This document shows positions 17,987 through 27,389 of a stretch of DNA of 64,000 bases, piece after piece. The translations under genes were made by a program, and so were the position numbers. This stretch comes from Oscheius sp. JU75 (lineage: Eukaryota > Nematoda > Chromadorea > Rhabditida > Rhabditidae). Location: positions 558,001 to 622,000 of the forward strand of contig JASJZC010000002.1 of assembly GCA_037178855.1 (NCBI GenBank), written 5' to 3'. The notes beneath the pieces are model-generated. The model worked only from the letters and a program-made list of their open reading frames with translations, had not been told where the DNA came from and searched no databases. Position 1 is the first letter of the stretch. Each line of letters starts with the position of its first letter.

Positions 17987-20900
17987 TCATGGAAAGTAAG
18001 CCAACTGCATCCTGTTGCCTCCGTGCTTGCACTCGTGCTCCCAAATTCGGTTCTCCCCGAGGTCGATGACGCGCATGCCTTCAGCGAAGCGGACCTGAAG
18101 AAATCTTTGTAAAGATGGTGTAAGAGCACGGAAATAGAGCCTCGTAATCAGATCGATGAGAAAGTGCAACGCTCCGTACGGTAGCTGTACAAATAGACTC
18201 TCGGTGCCGAGAGAGGGACGACTCAGTGTTAGGGTAGACGGGGACAGTCAAGAGAGAGACAGAGAGATAGATAGTCAGAGAGATAGACAGGATCTACTGA
18301 ACCTCACCTCCAGCTTAACAGTCGAGAGGTCAACCTTGGTATTTGGATAGCAGAGCTCATGGACGGATGACCAGTAATCATCGGCCTTCTCCTGGGTGCA
18401 GCATTCATCCTGTATATCCAATTGCGTCACTGTCACTCCCTAATCTGTTTACCTTGGCCACAAACTTGGAATAGCAGCACTGGCTGAACTTGTTCGTCGT
18501 CCCTGTCCCATCGGACTGACTCTCGTCCTGACAACAGGAATACTTGGCTTGGAGGAACTTCTGTAGACAACAGAGTTGCGTGGTTGAGTTGGAACATTTC
18601 CCAGGAACACAGAGGTCGGTCAAATAGAGACCCTTGGAGCAGCATTTGGGTAGCTGGTCACGACCGAGCTTCTCCTGTTGCATATAGCAGATATCGTCCG
18701 TGAAGGCGGCACAGGGGACATCTGCTCCCATCATCTGGAAATGGACTGTCACTGTCAGTCACTGTCACTTACCAGACGGTAGTCAATGGTCGTCGTTGGC
18801 GGTGTCGGCCACCAGACACCCGACTGTTGGCCATGTGGTCTGGGAATCTGAGTCTCGGTCTTGGCAGTAGTCGTAACACCCTCTTCCAGGTAGTCTCCAT
18901 AGTCACTGTCCTCACTGTAATGGAGCTTCTTCATGGCTGAAAGACAGAGAATTGGGAAAAAAGACAAGAACAGAAAGTCAAGTAACAGACACACGACTCA
19001 CGTCTAGGAGTAGTACTGGTAGTTGAGGCCCAAGTCCTCGGATCCTGTTGACTACTACCCTGATTGACAGGCTGATACTGACGGTTGTCCGGAAGGTTCT
19101 GATAAGTCCCTTGGTACTGCCTCTCTGTCTCTCTGTCTCTCTGCTGCGGATACTGATACTGGTACTGTTGAGCCTGGTTGTACTGGGTTTGCTGAGGAGA
19201 GTGGTATGTCTGGTGGTACTGAAAGAAGTTTTGATAGTATAAGGATGAGAGTTCTCAAACCTGTTGTGGGTATCTCTGAGCCTGCTGGACTTGGTGAAAT
19301 TGGTGGGGATGAGCTTGACTGTGAGAGTATGCGTAGGTTCTCTGCTGATGCTGAAACAACTTCTGACTTTCTGTCTGTCTGTCAATCCTGAAACCTAGAA
19401 CGCTGGCTTGTCAGAACTTATCAAAATCTAGTTTCTCTCTAATGCGACAAATAAAGTCATGTCAACTGCTATCAAATAGAGATGTTAGCCAGTTCTCGCT
19501 TTGCTACTCCTCTGGAATTTCTTCTCGTCTCTTCTCCCAGGTTATGTTCCTTTTTTTCCACAGAGTTACAGAGACAACGCGAACAGTAGCGCCACAGACA
19601 CCTTCGCATTTTGGTTTCTGAAAGAATCCTGCAAAGTGACAGCTGTGAATTTTCCACAGGTAGCAGCCATCTGTCATGCTCGATCTCCCCGGTTCCGAAG
19701 GGTATTCAATGAATCCATAGCGGTGTTTGGTACAGTTCTTTGGAGACTTTCAGAGCGACTAGTGCTCAATTCCAGCGCCAAAATTATCTGGTTGACAGAC
19801 AGACAGTGAGGAACGGAACTACCCCAGACAACTCATGCCCCACTATCCTTCAAGGGTACCAGATGCAAGACCGTTCCAAGCATGGAACTTCAGCTGTCAC
19901 AAAAAAGAAGATGTCAAGACAAGGACCTGCTGTGCTGCTCTGAAGGAATGGGTCTTTCGGTCATTCTACCATGCGATTTCTGTCCAGGGATTGATGGTCA
20001 AGTGCTGGAAGAACTGTCTGCTACTCACTGTGCTACCTGTGTCTCAAGGCTGCAGGTGTAAAAGTCATGTATGCCACTTTGTTCTGTCTTCGTAGTTCTA
20101 GCCTCGTGCTAGTTCTCTGTGATTCAGTGTTTTGAAAGAGCTGCCTGCCATGACTCCTGTTCCCCTGTTTCCTGTATCCCTGTCTCCTGTCCCTTCATCT
20201 CACCTCTCTCTGATCCTGTGTATACTGTTGCTGCTGATATTGCTCCTGTTTTCTGTATTCCTGATCTTGTACTCTCTGTTGTGTGTAGTCTCTTCTCTGA
20301 TCCCGCTCTTGACTGTTTCTCTTGTCATTCCGAATATAGGCGTCGAATTGCTGGAAAGATGACAGTAACAGTGAAAGTCATCCCCACCTTTCTGCTCAAA
20401 TCCCTCGCTCCCCTCGTATCGTACTGGCACCATCCACACTGAGCGTGACTCACAGCCGCTCTCACAGCCTCTAGGGCATCATGGAATGGAGGAGCTTCTG
20501 GCCTGACATGGATGATTTTCGATACACGACCGCAACGGTCAAAAAGCAGCTGCAAGTTCTGCTCCCAATGATTTGTGCTCCCCGCCTGATCGTGAAGAAT
20601 TTGGAGCTTTGGGAACTATAAAACTTTAGGAGAGTTACGATTTTATAGGCACCTCGAGCTGGGAATGTCTGACAGCTGACTGGGACTCACTGCCGGGGAC
20701 AAGAATAGCGACGCTGAGGTCGGAGATGGACTCGGCCATGAGAGAGAACCTGCAAAAGAAGAGTTTTGTGTCTGTCTAACATTCCGAAAGTCTCTCTTTC
20801 CCTCCCAGCAGCTTCCGCCAAATTGATAGTTCTCTCTCTCTCTCTCTCTCCCCAAACTCACTCTCTGAGATGCTTGTGACAGTCATGACACTGAAGACCC

Positions 20901-21055
20901 GACTTCACTGCCAGCAGAATCCTTCCCCGGTTCCTCTCGACAATCTCAACTCCAGCCACTTCTAGTCGACCAGGGGCACAAAGAGCGGAATGGAATGTTG
21001 CGTTTGCCGCATGGAGTAAGAAAAATTGAAGGACGACTAGAAGGATGGACGACAT
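17987..21055 (-). CDS. Secreted protein with SelP N-terminal-like domain, Gln/Tyr-rich linker and Cys-rich C-terminus
   Basis: Ten exons (21055-20862, 20749-20653, 20615-20388, 20350-20204, 19350-19261, 19218-19002, 18936-18773, 18734-18453, 18409-18308, 18184-17987) all keep frame: 572 residues. A signal peptide (MSSILLVVLQFFLLHAANA) precedes a thioredoxin-like domain. That domain has GLQCHDCHKHLREF, where selenoprotein P has its UxxC redox motif, and QLLFDRCGRV...AVSHAQCGWC, which aligns with the end of the SelP N-terminal domain. Then come an Arg/Gln-rich and a Gln/Tyr-rich low-complexity region and two or three Cys-rich modules (PKCCSKG, TQLCCLQ, YSCCQDE, SQCCYSK, DECCTQE). SelP binds heparin and supplies selenium in vertebrates; here the Sec position is Cys, so a redox or extracellular-matrix role is inferred. 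One exon contains coding GACAGAGA repeat. Exon 4 and 5 flank an 853-base intron with a nested frame. Confidence 0.78.
19882..20061 (+). CDS. Nested Cys-rich small open frame, copy 1 (uncertain)
   Basis: Inside the 853-base intron of the SelP-like gene, on the opposite strand, a 59-codon frame runs from MELQLSQKRRCQDKDLLCC to CATCVSRLQV. Seven cysteines occur as C, CC, C-x2-C and C-x2-C. The inverted copy at 7883-8074 keeps the frame with an in-frame length change, which hints at selection. A CTTCAG just before codon 5 could be an acceptor linking it to upstream exons in 19.5-19.9 kb, where another frame (DNSCPTILQGYQMQDRS) is also kept in both copies. Not recognised. Confidence 0.35.
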   Translation: MELQLSQKRRCQDKDLLCCSEGMGLSVILPCDFCPGIDGQVLEELSATHCATCVSRLQV

Positions 21056-21322
21056 GGGAGAGTGTAAGAGGGATGAGGACAGCTGTGGCGGAGAGTGAAG
21101 GCGACACCTGTCCAATGGGAAAGTCAATGGCTCCACGCGGTCAAAAAAGAGTGGCTTACTATTTGTCAATTTCTTTCCTACTGCCTCTCTCTCTCTCTTT
21201 CTTTAATATACACTCTTAGACTCGAAACGTGTCAAAGTTTTAAAAAAAACAGTCAGCGCGCAACAGTTGTCTATGTGCCTCGACGGCGATTGCAGCACAT
21301 ATCACCAGCAAGTCAATTCCTT

Positions 21323-21570
21323 ATGTTGCTCCTACATTTCATTTCGTTCTCTATCTTTTTCGCTATGACAGAAGAAAATATCGTGTGTAGAGCAGTGAAT
21401 AGGAGAGGAGAAGACAGAGTCCTTGCGGTATCCACGATATCTCAAAACCAAAAAAACAGACATCCAGTAAGTTATTCTTCCATAATCATATCATTCAGCA
21501 CTTTTTCATATTCCCTTTATCAACGTAGATGGAGCTATTATGCTGGGTGACAATTGTGGATATGACATGA
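21323..21570 (+). CDS. Small secreted peptide, two exons (tentative)
   Basis: Exon 1 (21323-21466) starts MLLLHFISFSIFFAMTEEN, a plausible signal peptide. It ends before a GTAAGT donor, and exon 2 (21529-21570) follows AACGTAG. The 61-residue product has two cysteines and an Arg-rich middle (RAVNRRGEDR). No family was recognised. It is divergent from the SelP-like gene start, 268 bases away. Confidence 0.4.
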
Positions 21571-21854
21571 ACCATCACTATACTTTCGAAAAATACGTCG
21601 GTCTGCAATACTCATGTGCAGACAAAATGAGAAACACAGAAAGTTCTTGCTAGATGTTTACATTGATACACCTAGCATGGATGTAAAAGCACGAAAAAGT
21701 AGGCTTTTTCAAATTTCTAAATTTCATCGGCCATTATAAGAGACACTTTTCTCACCACCAGATAAGAAAGAAGAAATTTGGAGAAATTTAGTGAGGGCGG
21801 GGAGATAAACAGGAGTTATCTAAGCGCTCAAACGCCATTTACCTTTCCTTCCTA

Positions 21855-21920
21855 ATGGGCAACCAAGTGACGACAGCGACTGCTGTTGGAGAAGGCTCTG
21901 TCGCTAAGGCTCAAAGATAA
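21855..21920 (+). pseudogene. Truncated MGN Ala/Gly-repeat gene
   Basis: ATG at 21855 begins MGNQVTTATAVGEGSVAKA, identical in sense to the gene at 23211, but stops after two more codons. Its promoter-side sequence (21700-21854) is also a copy of that gene's upstream region. A duplicate cut off by rearrangement. Confidence 0.7.
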
Positions 21921-22025
21921 TGATAAAGACGGAAGACTGTTCTGTTCAAAAGTTAGCGCTTGGTCGAAGCGGACACTTTAATGGGATGTCTCTTGAAGAA
22001 GATTAGAGCCACTTCGGGAACGGTC

Positions 22026-22667
22026 CTATGTCTCTCTAGAACGAGTGATTTTTCCATTTGTCTGCCTTTCAGCGCGATTGATGTCCACTTCACCGTATTT
22101 GGCTTGCGAACGAGTACGAACTCCATCACCTAAATTAAGGATACTCTTGATTGAGAGGAAAATTTACCGTTAGCTACAGCTTCAGCATGGCCTCCATGCG
22201 AAACAGCTTGTGACTGGGCCCCTTGACCAAAAGAATGAGCTATGGCGTTTCCTGCAGAGCCGGTAGTTCCAAAGCGAAGCGAATTTCCCGGCAAATATGT
22301 ATGTTGGGAGAAAGGAGCAGAAAAGGCATAAGAACCAGCGTGGTGACCTGAACGATAGAAAAATATTTTCCAAAAAAAAAAATCTTGTTTTATCTTACTG
22401 ACGCTTGAAATTTCAACATCTGTTACTGAGCTTAAAAAAACCCCACCGACAGCTACAGCTTCAGAATATCCGCCGATAGTTGTGGCTACAGCCTTAGCAT
22501 CAATCCCATCTGAAGTGGCGATGGCTAATCCGCCTGTGGCATGAGCCACAGCTCCTGGCCCAGAGGCTTTAGCTACAGCTGGACGACGCCATGATGTTAG
22601 CTGAAAAAAGGCAATGATTTATGATGACAGAAGAACGTACCCAATTACACCATGACCCGTTTGGCAT
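22026..22667 (-). CDS. Long Ala/Gly alternating-repeat protein, copy with altered tail
   Basis: Exons begin at ATG 22667 (MPNGSWCNW). After a GTACGT...TTTTCAG intron the frame carries WRRPAVAKASGPGAVAHATG, AIATSDGIDAKAVATT and GGYSEAVAVG, then continues after another intron (GTGGGG donor, TTCAG acceptor) with HHAGSYAFSAPF and AIAHSFGQGAQSQAVSHG. Alternating small residues with Gly turns (xAxAxG) suggest a beta-roll or beta-solenoid like bacterial YadA-head repeats; this is a structural guess. No signal peptide is seen. Compared with the plus-strand copy at 24.77 kb, the last exon switches after AERQTNGKI to a different short tail ending TRSRET, at a sequence shared with 23.66-23.70 kb. It may be expressed or may be a recombinant pseudogene. 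Confidence 0.6.
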
Positions 22668-22768
22668 CTTTCTGTAAAGGAAGTTAAGTTATAATCGGGG
22701 AATAATAAGTATGCAGACATTTAAGCGATTATTGTCGCTGTTCAAACAAAAATTCTCAAAAAGCAGAT

Positions 22769-22924
22769 TTATTTGGCGTTCTTGTCCTTCAGAGCTTCTT
22801 CATTGCCTGAGCGAGGCGTGGCGTAGGCATATCCTCCACCTGTAGCTTCAGCTTTGCTGCCACCGTAAGCTTCAGCACGAGATCCTTGTCCTTGAGCGAT
22901 GGCGGTTGATGGACTGTTTCCCAT
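22769..22924 (-). CDS. MGN short Ala/Gly-repeat protein, copy A
   Basis: A single-exon 51-residue protein: MGNSPSTAIAQGQGSRAEAY, then GGSKAEATGGGYAYATP and a charged end EEALKDKNAK. MGNSPS fits an N-myristoylation signal (Gly2, Ser6), so membrane anchoring is inferred. Internal xAxAxGxG periodicity matches the longer family members. The start is set by conservation with the copy at 24132. It is transcribed divergently from the gene at 23211 through a short shared promoter. Confidence 0.65.
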   Translation of the reverse strand: MGNSPSTAIAQGQGSRAEAYGGSKAEATGGGYAYATPRSGNEEALKDKNAK

Positions 22925-23210
22925 GATACTGCAACGTATCGGAAATAAAGAGAGCATGCAAATTGAACAGTATTTGAGCAAAAATATCTTTATGTTTTCA
23001 CAGGTTAGATGTATAATAAGCAACTGTTAGAGTAGGAGATAATAAAGTGGCTGAGATAATTTGACGGCTTTTATAAGGGACACTTTTCTCACTTCCAGAT
23101 AAGAAAACATCTGACCTCAAACTCGGAGATACCTTGGAGAAATTTTGTGAGCGCGGTGGGGTAAACAACAGTTATCTGAGCGCTCAAACGCCATTTACCT
23201 TACCATCCTT
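22925..23210. promoter_or_regulatory. Divergent promoter of MGN genes with GATA-type sites
   Basis: The 286 bases between two divergent start codons contain several AGATAAG / TTATCTG / GAGATAA boxes, the motif bound by nematode GATA factors such as ELT-2. They also include a TTTTATAAGG TATA-like box. The sequence is repeated at 23815-24131, partly at 21660-21854, and at 37870-38225. Intestinal expression is an inference from the GATA boxes. Confidence 0.5.
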
Positions 23211-23569
23211 ATGGGCAACCAAGTGACGACGGCGACTGCTGTTGGAGAAGGTTCTGTCGCTAAGGCTCGATCTGGTGGGACGGCTGCAGCTTATAACGGA
23301 GGCTATGCTGATGCTTCAAGTCAGTTATAATTGTTTTTTCATTCTACCACCCACATTTTCCGTCTTCATCAATATCCTTTATTGCAAGCTTCTTGAAGAT
23401 TTCGGATAAAATCATAAAAGTCCCTTCCCACTATAGATTTAATAAACTTTTACACAAATAATGTTATTTAGAAGGCGGTAAAGCTACAGCTACAGGAAAA
23501 GGATCCGTAGCTATCGCTGTAGGAGGGACTGCAATTGCTAGTGACGGTGGGACAGCCATAGCCAAATGA
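23211..23569 (+). CDS. MGN Ala/Gly-repeat protein, two exons
   Basis: Exon 1 (23211-23319) and exon 2 (23472-23569) join in phase 1 to give about 68 residues: MGNQVTTATAVGEGSVAKAR, then SGGTAAAYNGGYADAS, KGGKATATGKGSVAIAVGG and TAIASDGGTAIAK. The whole chain alternates small residues with Gly, about five to six turns of an xAxAxGGG repeat. MGNQVT fits N-myristoylation (Gly2, Thr6). No transmembrane or secretion signal. Unknown function; structural resemblance to beta-roll proteins is inferred. Confidence 0.65.
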
Positions 23570-23754
23570 ATAAGTGATGAAACAAACATTTAAATAAAAC
23601 ATATACAGGTCATAATGTGTTACAAGTAATCTCGAAGACATGATGCTGATGAGTACAGACAATGTCACTCGTTCTAGAGAGACATAGGTGGCTCTAACCT
23701 TCTTCAAACGACACCCGATGCAAGTCAGTGCGTCTTGGAAGAGACGTTTCCACA

Positions 23755-23830
23755 CATATTTCTTTTTGTTTTCGTCTTAGCCTTAGCGACAGAGCCGAGG
23801 ATGGAAAGGTAAATGGCGTTTGAACGCTTA
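23755..23830 (-). pseudogene. Relic of an MGN gene
   Basis: The minus strand keeps the leader (CAAACGCCATTTACCTTTCC) and then GGCTCTGTCGCTAAGGC, but the start codon and the first dozen codons are missing. It mirrors the gene at 23211 across an inversion centre near 23.65 kb. Confidence 0.65.
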
Positions 23831-24131
23831 GATAACTCCTGTTTATCTCACCGCGCTCACTAAATTTCTCCAAATTTCTTCTTTCTTATCTGGTGGTGAG
23901 AAAAGTGTCTCTTATAATAGTCGTCGAGTTATCTCAGCCACTTTATTAGGTGTATCAATGTAAACATCTAACTAGAACTTTCTGTCTTTCTCTAGCTTGA
24001 TTCGTTCCAGTCATTTCAGTCACTTTGTTATTTCCTATTCTAACAGTTGCTTGTGTGCGCACATCTGACCTGTGAAATGCGACATTTTTGCTCGAATACT
24101 GTTCTCTTCATATCCGATACGTTGCAGTATC
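23815..24131. promoter_or_regulatory. Second copy of the MGN divergent promoter
   Basis: This is an inverted copy of 22925-23210 with the same AGATAAG-type boxes and TATAATAG stretch. It now drives the MGN gene at 24132 on one side and a relic on the other. Confidence 0.5.
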
Positions 24132-24281
24132 ATGGGAAACAGTCCATCAACCGCCATCGCTCAAGGACAAGGATCTCGTGCTGAAGCTCACGGTGGCAGC
24201 AAAGCTGAAGCTACAGGTGGAGGATATGCCTACGCCACGCCTGGTAATGAAGAAGCTCTGAAGGACAAGAACGCCAAATAA
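24132..24281 (+). CDS. MGN short Ala/Gly-repeat protein, copy B
   Basis: 49 residues, MGNSPSTAIAQGQGSRAEAH then GGSKAEATGG and EEALKDKNAK. It differs from copy A (22769-22924) by His for Tyr and by a two-residue deletion, both in frame, so both copies look maintained. Upstream, TTGCAGTATC gives a possible splice acceptor nine bases before the ATG. Confidence 0.65.
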   Translation: MGNSPSTAIAQGQGSRAEAHGGSKAEATGGGYAYATPGNEEALKDKNAK

Positions 24282-24569
24282 ATTTCCTTTTTGAGAATTT
24301 TTGTTTGAACAGCGACAATAATCGCTTGAATGTCTGCATACTTATTGTGATAGACGAAGAGATAGAAAAGTACTACGCAATCGGCTGCGATGAAAAGTCT
24401 GTCTGTGTGAAGAGAAAAGATTACATCCAACCTTCAGTGAAGTCCATAGTGGGAAGACAATAAAGGCGTAGTCGTGCACAATTGACGGCTTATAAGAAAT
24501 AATTGGGAAGATACTTACGAAAAAGTCGCCACCAGCTGTGTCGGCAGCTCCGAGTCGCCCATTATTAAG

Positions 24570-24665
24570 AAACTCTCCAAGAAGCAAAAGCAATAGCTTT
24601 CTTTTTACAATTAATGCAATCAAAACAGTAGCTTGCTAACTCAAAAAAAGTTTCTTCTTGCATTA
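24570..24665. repeat. Repeat shared with the 12-15 kb element
   Basis: AAGAAACTCTCCAAGAAGCA and about 50 following bases match 14160-14232 inside the Maverick-like element. This suggests a small dispersed repeat present in both places. Confidence 0.6.
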
Positions 24666-24769
24666 GCTTGACTTGTCTCGACAGAAAAAGTCCACAAACA
24701 GACAATAATCGCTTGAATGTCTGCATACTTATTATTCCCCGGTTATAATTTAATTTCTTTTACAGAAAG

Positions 24770-25458
24770 ATGTCAAACGAGTCATGGTGCAATTGGGTAC
24801 GTACTTCCTTCATTTTAATCATTGTCTTTTTTCAGCGAAATTGGCGTCGTCCAGCTGTAGCTAAAGCCTCTGGGCCAGGAGCTGTGGCTCATGCCACAGG
24901 CGGATTAGCCATCGCCACTTCAGATGGGATTGATGCTAAGGCTGTAGCCACAACTATCGGCGGATATTCTGAAGCTGTAGCTGTCGGTGGGGTTTTTTTA
25001 AGCTCAGTAACAGATGTTGAAATTTCAAGCGTCAGTAAGATAAAACAAGATTTTTTTTTTTGGAAAATATTTTTCTATCGTTCAGGTCACCACGCTGGTT
25101 CTTATGCCTTTTCTGCTCCTTTCTCCCAACATACATATTTGCCGGGAAATTCGCTTCGCTTTGGAACTACCGGCTCTGCAGGAAACGCCATAGCTCATTC
25201 TTTTGGTCAAGGGGCCCAGTCACAAGCTGTTTCGCATGGAGGCCATGCTGAAGCTGTAGCTAACGGTAAATTTTCCTCTCAATCAAGAGTATCCTTAATT
25301 TAGGTGATGGAGTTCGTACTCGTTCGCAAGCCAAATACGGTGAAGTGGACATCAATCGCGCTGAAAGGCAGGCAAATGGAGATACGATCACGTATCACGA
25401 TAACAGCCCTCAGAATGTCCACGGTGTTCCAAGTCTTGGGCAGGCAACTAAGTTGTAA
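24770..25458 (+). CDS. Long Ala/Gly alternating-repeat protein, intact copy
   Basis: Four exons. Exon 1 is MSNESWCNW (24770-24796), directly behind a TTTTACAG acceptor suited to trans-splicing. Exon 2 begins RNWRRPAVAKASG and ends at VAVG with a GTGGGG donor. Exon 3 (HHAGSYAFSAPFSQ..., QSQAVSHGGHAEAVANG) follows TTCAG. Exon 4 carries DGVRTRSQAKYGEVDINRAE and ends GVPSLGQATKL. The middle is xAxAxGG repeat like the MGN proteins; the C-terminal 50 residues are polar and non-repetitive. No signal peptide. It is the inverted twin of 22026-22667 and the better candidate for function because its tail is complete. Confidence 0.68.
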
Positions 25459-25489
25459 AAACGAATAAACATTTACTTGTACTCCATGA

Positions 25490-26290
25490 AATTACTTTCT
25501 TTGCCTCTTATGGATCGTATCTCACGCATTGGCCTGTTGTTGCGATGTTGAAAATGCATGGTTATACGGAATAATATATGGTCGTTTTTAAAAGTTAGCT
25601 CCTCCAGCAGTGAGAGTCTACTTATTCGCAGTTTTCTATTTCTTTGTCAAAGAGTGTTCAAACAGTTCATTCGAATTTTTTTGCAGTCCTTTTCCTACTT
25701 TTGCTCAACAGTGCAGCACTTCTTCACATATCTGGTATGCTATTTTGTTGTTTTCCAACTTTCTTTTCAGGTCAAGTCCCAAGAGAGATGTCTTTTGCAA
25801 GGATATATAGCACTTGAACACCAAGCAAGTTTATATGATCAGATTTTACATTGGAAAAGATGCGGTATGGATTTATCTGAAATGGTCAAAATAAGTTCTG
25901 TTCAACTTAAAAGCTCCTGAGAAACTGCACATCATGGAATCATTTCCACAACATTTGAAATAGGACATCCAGATTTGCAACGGACTGAATTCGTCGAACG
26001 CTTTCTTAAAAATAAAATCTTCCACACAATTTCACTGCTAGTAACATGAGGGTTTTGCAGCTTGTACACCTCTTATCCACGAGAAAATCATTACTGGAGG
26101 TGTTGATTGCGCAATCGACGGATTTTTCATGGACGCTGTTTCCCAATTAAAGCCAGATGTTTTTTTTAATTGTTGGACGTTACATCGACGTCAATGTGAT
26201 CGACAATGACACGAGTCCTTTTAACGACAGGATTTGGAAAGTTCACTTTAATCACTTTGTCGTGAAAGGTGATTTAGGAAATGATAGCGA
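25490..26290 (+). pseudogene. Decayed O-acyltransferase (oac) fragments
   Basis: Pieces match the oac gene at 28.9-31.8 kb. Around 25510-25560 lie bases corresponding to the EISFSWYLIHWPVV exon. Around 26060-26240 is a counterpart of the SGNH exon (YLVTGVDCSYDDFFMDAV) with stops and frame breaks. The 5' membrane exons are missing. The first part is also nearly identical to the relic at 32.2 kb. Confidence 0.65.
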
Positions 26291-26299
26291 CAATGAACC

Positions 26300-26610
26300 A
26301 GCCTAAGCCACAGCTTTTAGTACACCAAGCGTTTATCTTCCTCTGGATCGCATCCGGACTGTCACCAGTGTCATCAGGTGGCTGGCCATCAATAGCTCCA
26401 AGAAGAAGGAAGATGAAGAAGGAAGATGAGGAAGAAATTCATTGTTGACCGCCCAATCCCTTATGTTTGGTTATATAGCCCACTTGTTGCCGGATGTTTC
26501 TAGTTCAGATTAAAAGCCAGTGACAGGTTACAAGTCGCTTCCAAAAATATGTCAAAAGTTTGTTTCCACCGAGGTGATTATATATTGCAAAAGATTTGTG
26601 GTGTACTTTT
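26300..26610. other. Spacer, no gene seen
   Basis: Nothing was recognised between the acyltransferase relic and the dead peptide gene. Confidence 0.35.
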
Positions 26611-26619
26611 GGCAAGACC

Positions 26620-26840
26620 AATGAGATTATTTCGTTTTCGCGGAGCTTTTGACAGTCAACCGGCTGAAGTGAATGTTGTAAGTTTGACAGAGATAACTGA
26701 GTTAGAACAAGTTTGATCTCTAATGTACCATCAGTTGTGGAGCCTATTTGGCCTGCATAGTAAAGACGAACGGAAAGACTTGCAAGATGCCTAGTAGATG
26801 TGTTTGTGAAATTTGCCTTGGTTGGATTGAGCAAATGAAC
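26620..26840 (+). pseudogene. Dead paralogue of the six-Cys secreted peptide
   Basis: It matches the gene at 27117 exon for exon: GAFDSQPAEVNV, a GTAAGT donor, then CTISCGAYLACIVKTNGKTC and KMPSRCVC. The codon for the Trp before the first Cys is replaced by TAA, and the hydrophobic signal peptide core is degraded to MRLFRFR. Not functional as it stands. Confidence 0.65.
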
Positions 26841-27116
26841 TGTACAGAGAGACAGAGTGATAGTAAGATCAAGAGACAGAGGCAGAGAGACAGATTTTGT
26901 TCAGTCTGTTTTACTAGTTTTTCTTCCTGGTTGTACAGTTCATTAGCTGTACAGTTTCCCTTTGATCCCAAAATAGTTTGTTATTTTCCGCTTTCATACC
27001 TAACTGTCACGAACCGCTATCGCATGTTGAATCAGCCGGATTCTGCAAGGTTGAACTCGGTACTACCCAAAACAAATTGGCTATATAACTAAAGAGGAAC
27101 GGTATGAAAGTCAGCA

Positions 27117-27354
27117 ATGAACTTTGTCTTCCTTCTCGCCTTTCTCCTCCTCGGAGCCTTTGATAATCAGCCGGCTGGAGTGGAAGCTGTAAGTTTGACA
27201 GATAGCTGATTTCAACCAGGTTTAGGGAGGCAAGTTTAGTGTCTGGTGTACCATCACTTGTGGAGCCTATTGGTTCTGCGTGATAAAGACGAACGGAAAC
27301 ACTTGCAAGATGCCTAGTGGATGTGTTTGTGAGAAGCCTTTCTGGATGAAATAA
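27117..27354 (+). CDS. Six-cysteine secreted peptide
   Basis: Two exons (27117-27188, 27226-27354) give 66 residues. The signal peptide MNFVFLLAFLLLGAF is followed by DNQPAGVEA and a mature part with six cysteines spaced C-x3-C-x5-C-x8-C-x5-C-x-C (WCTITCGAYWFC, NTCKMPSGCVCEK), ending FWMK and TAA. The intron is only 37 bases. Spacing suggests three disulphides, as in antimicrobial or channel-acting miniproteins, but no named family was matched and activity is unknown. A degenerate paralogue lies 500 bases upstream. Confidence 0.7.
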
Positions 27355-27389
27355 ACTGTATATTTTGGTAGTAGTAAAGGAGACACCAC

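Noticed and set aside
17987-21055. Selenoprotein with in-frame TGA as Sec
   Set aside because: The UxxC position is coded TGT (Cys) and no in-frame TGA needs reading through in the exon model.
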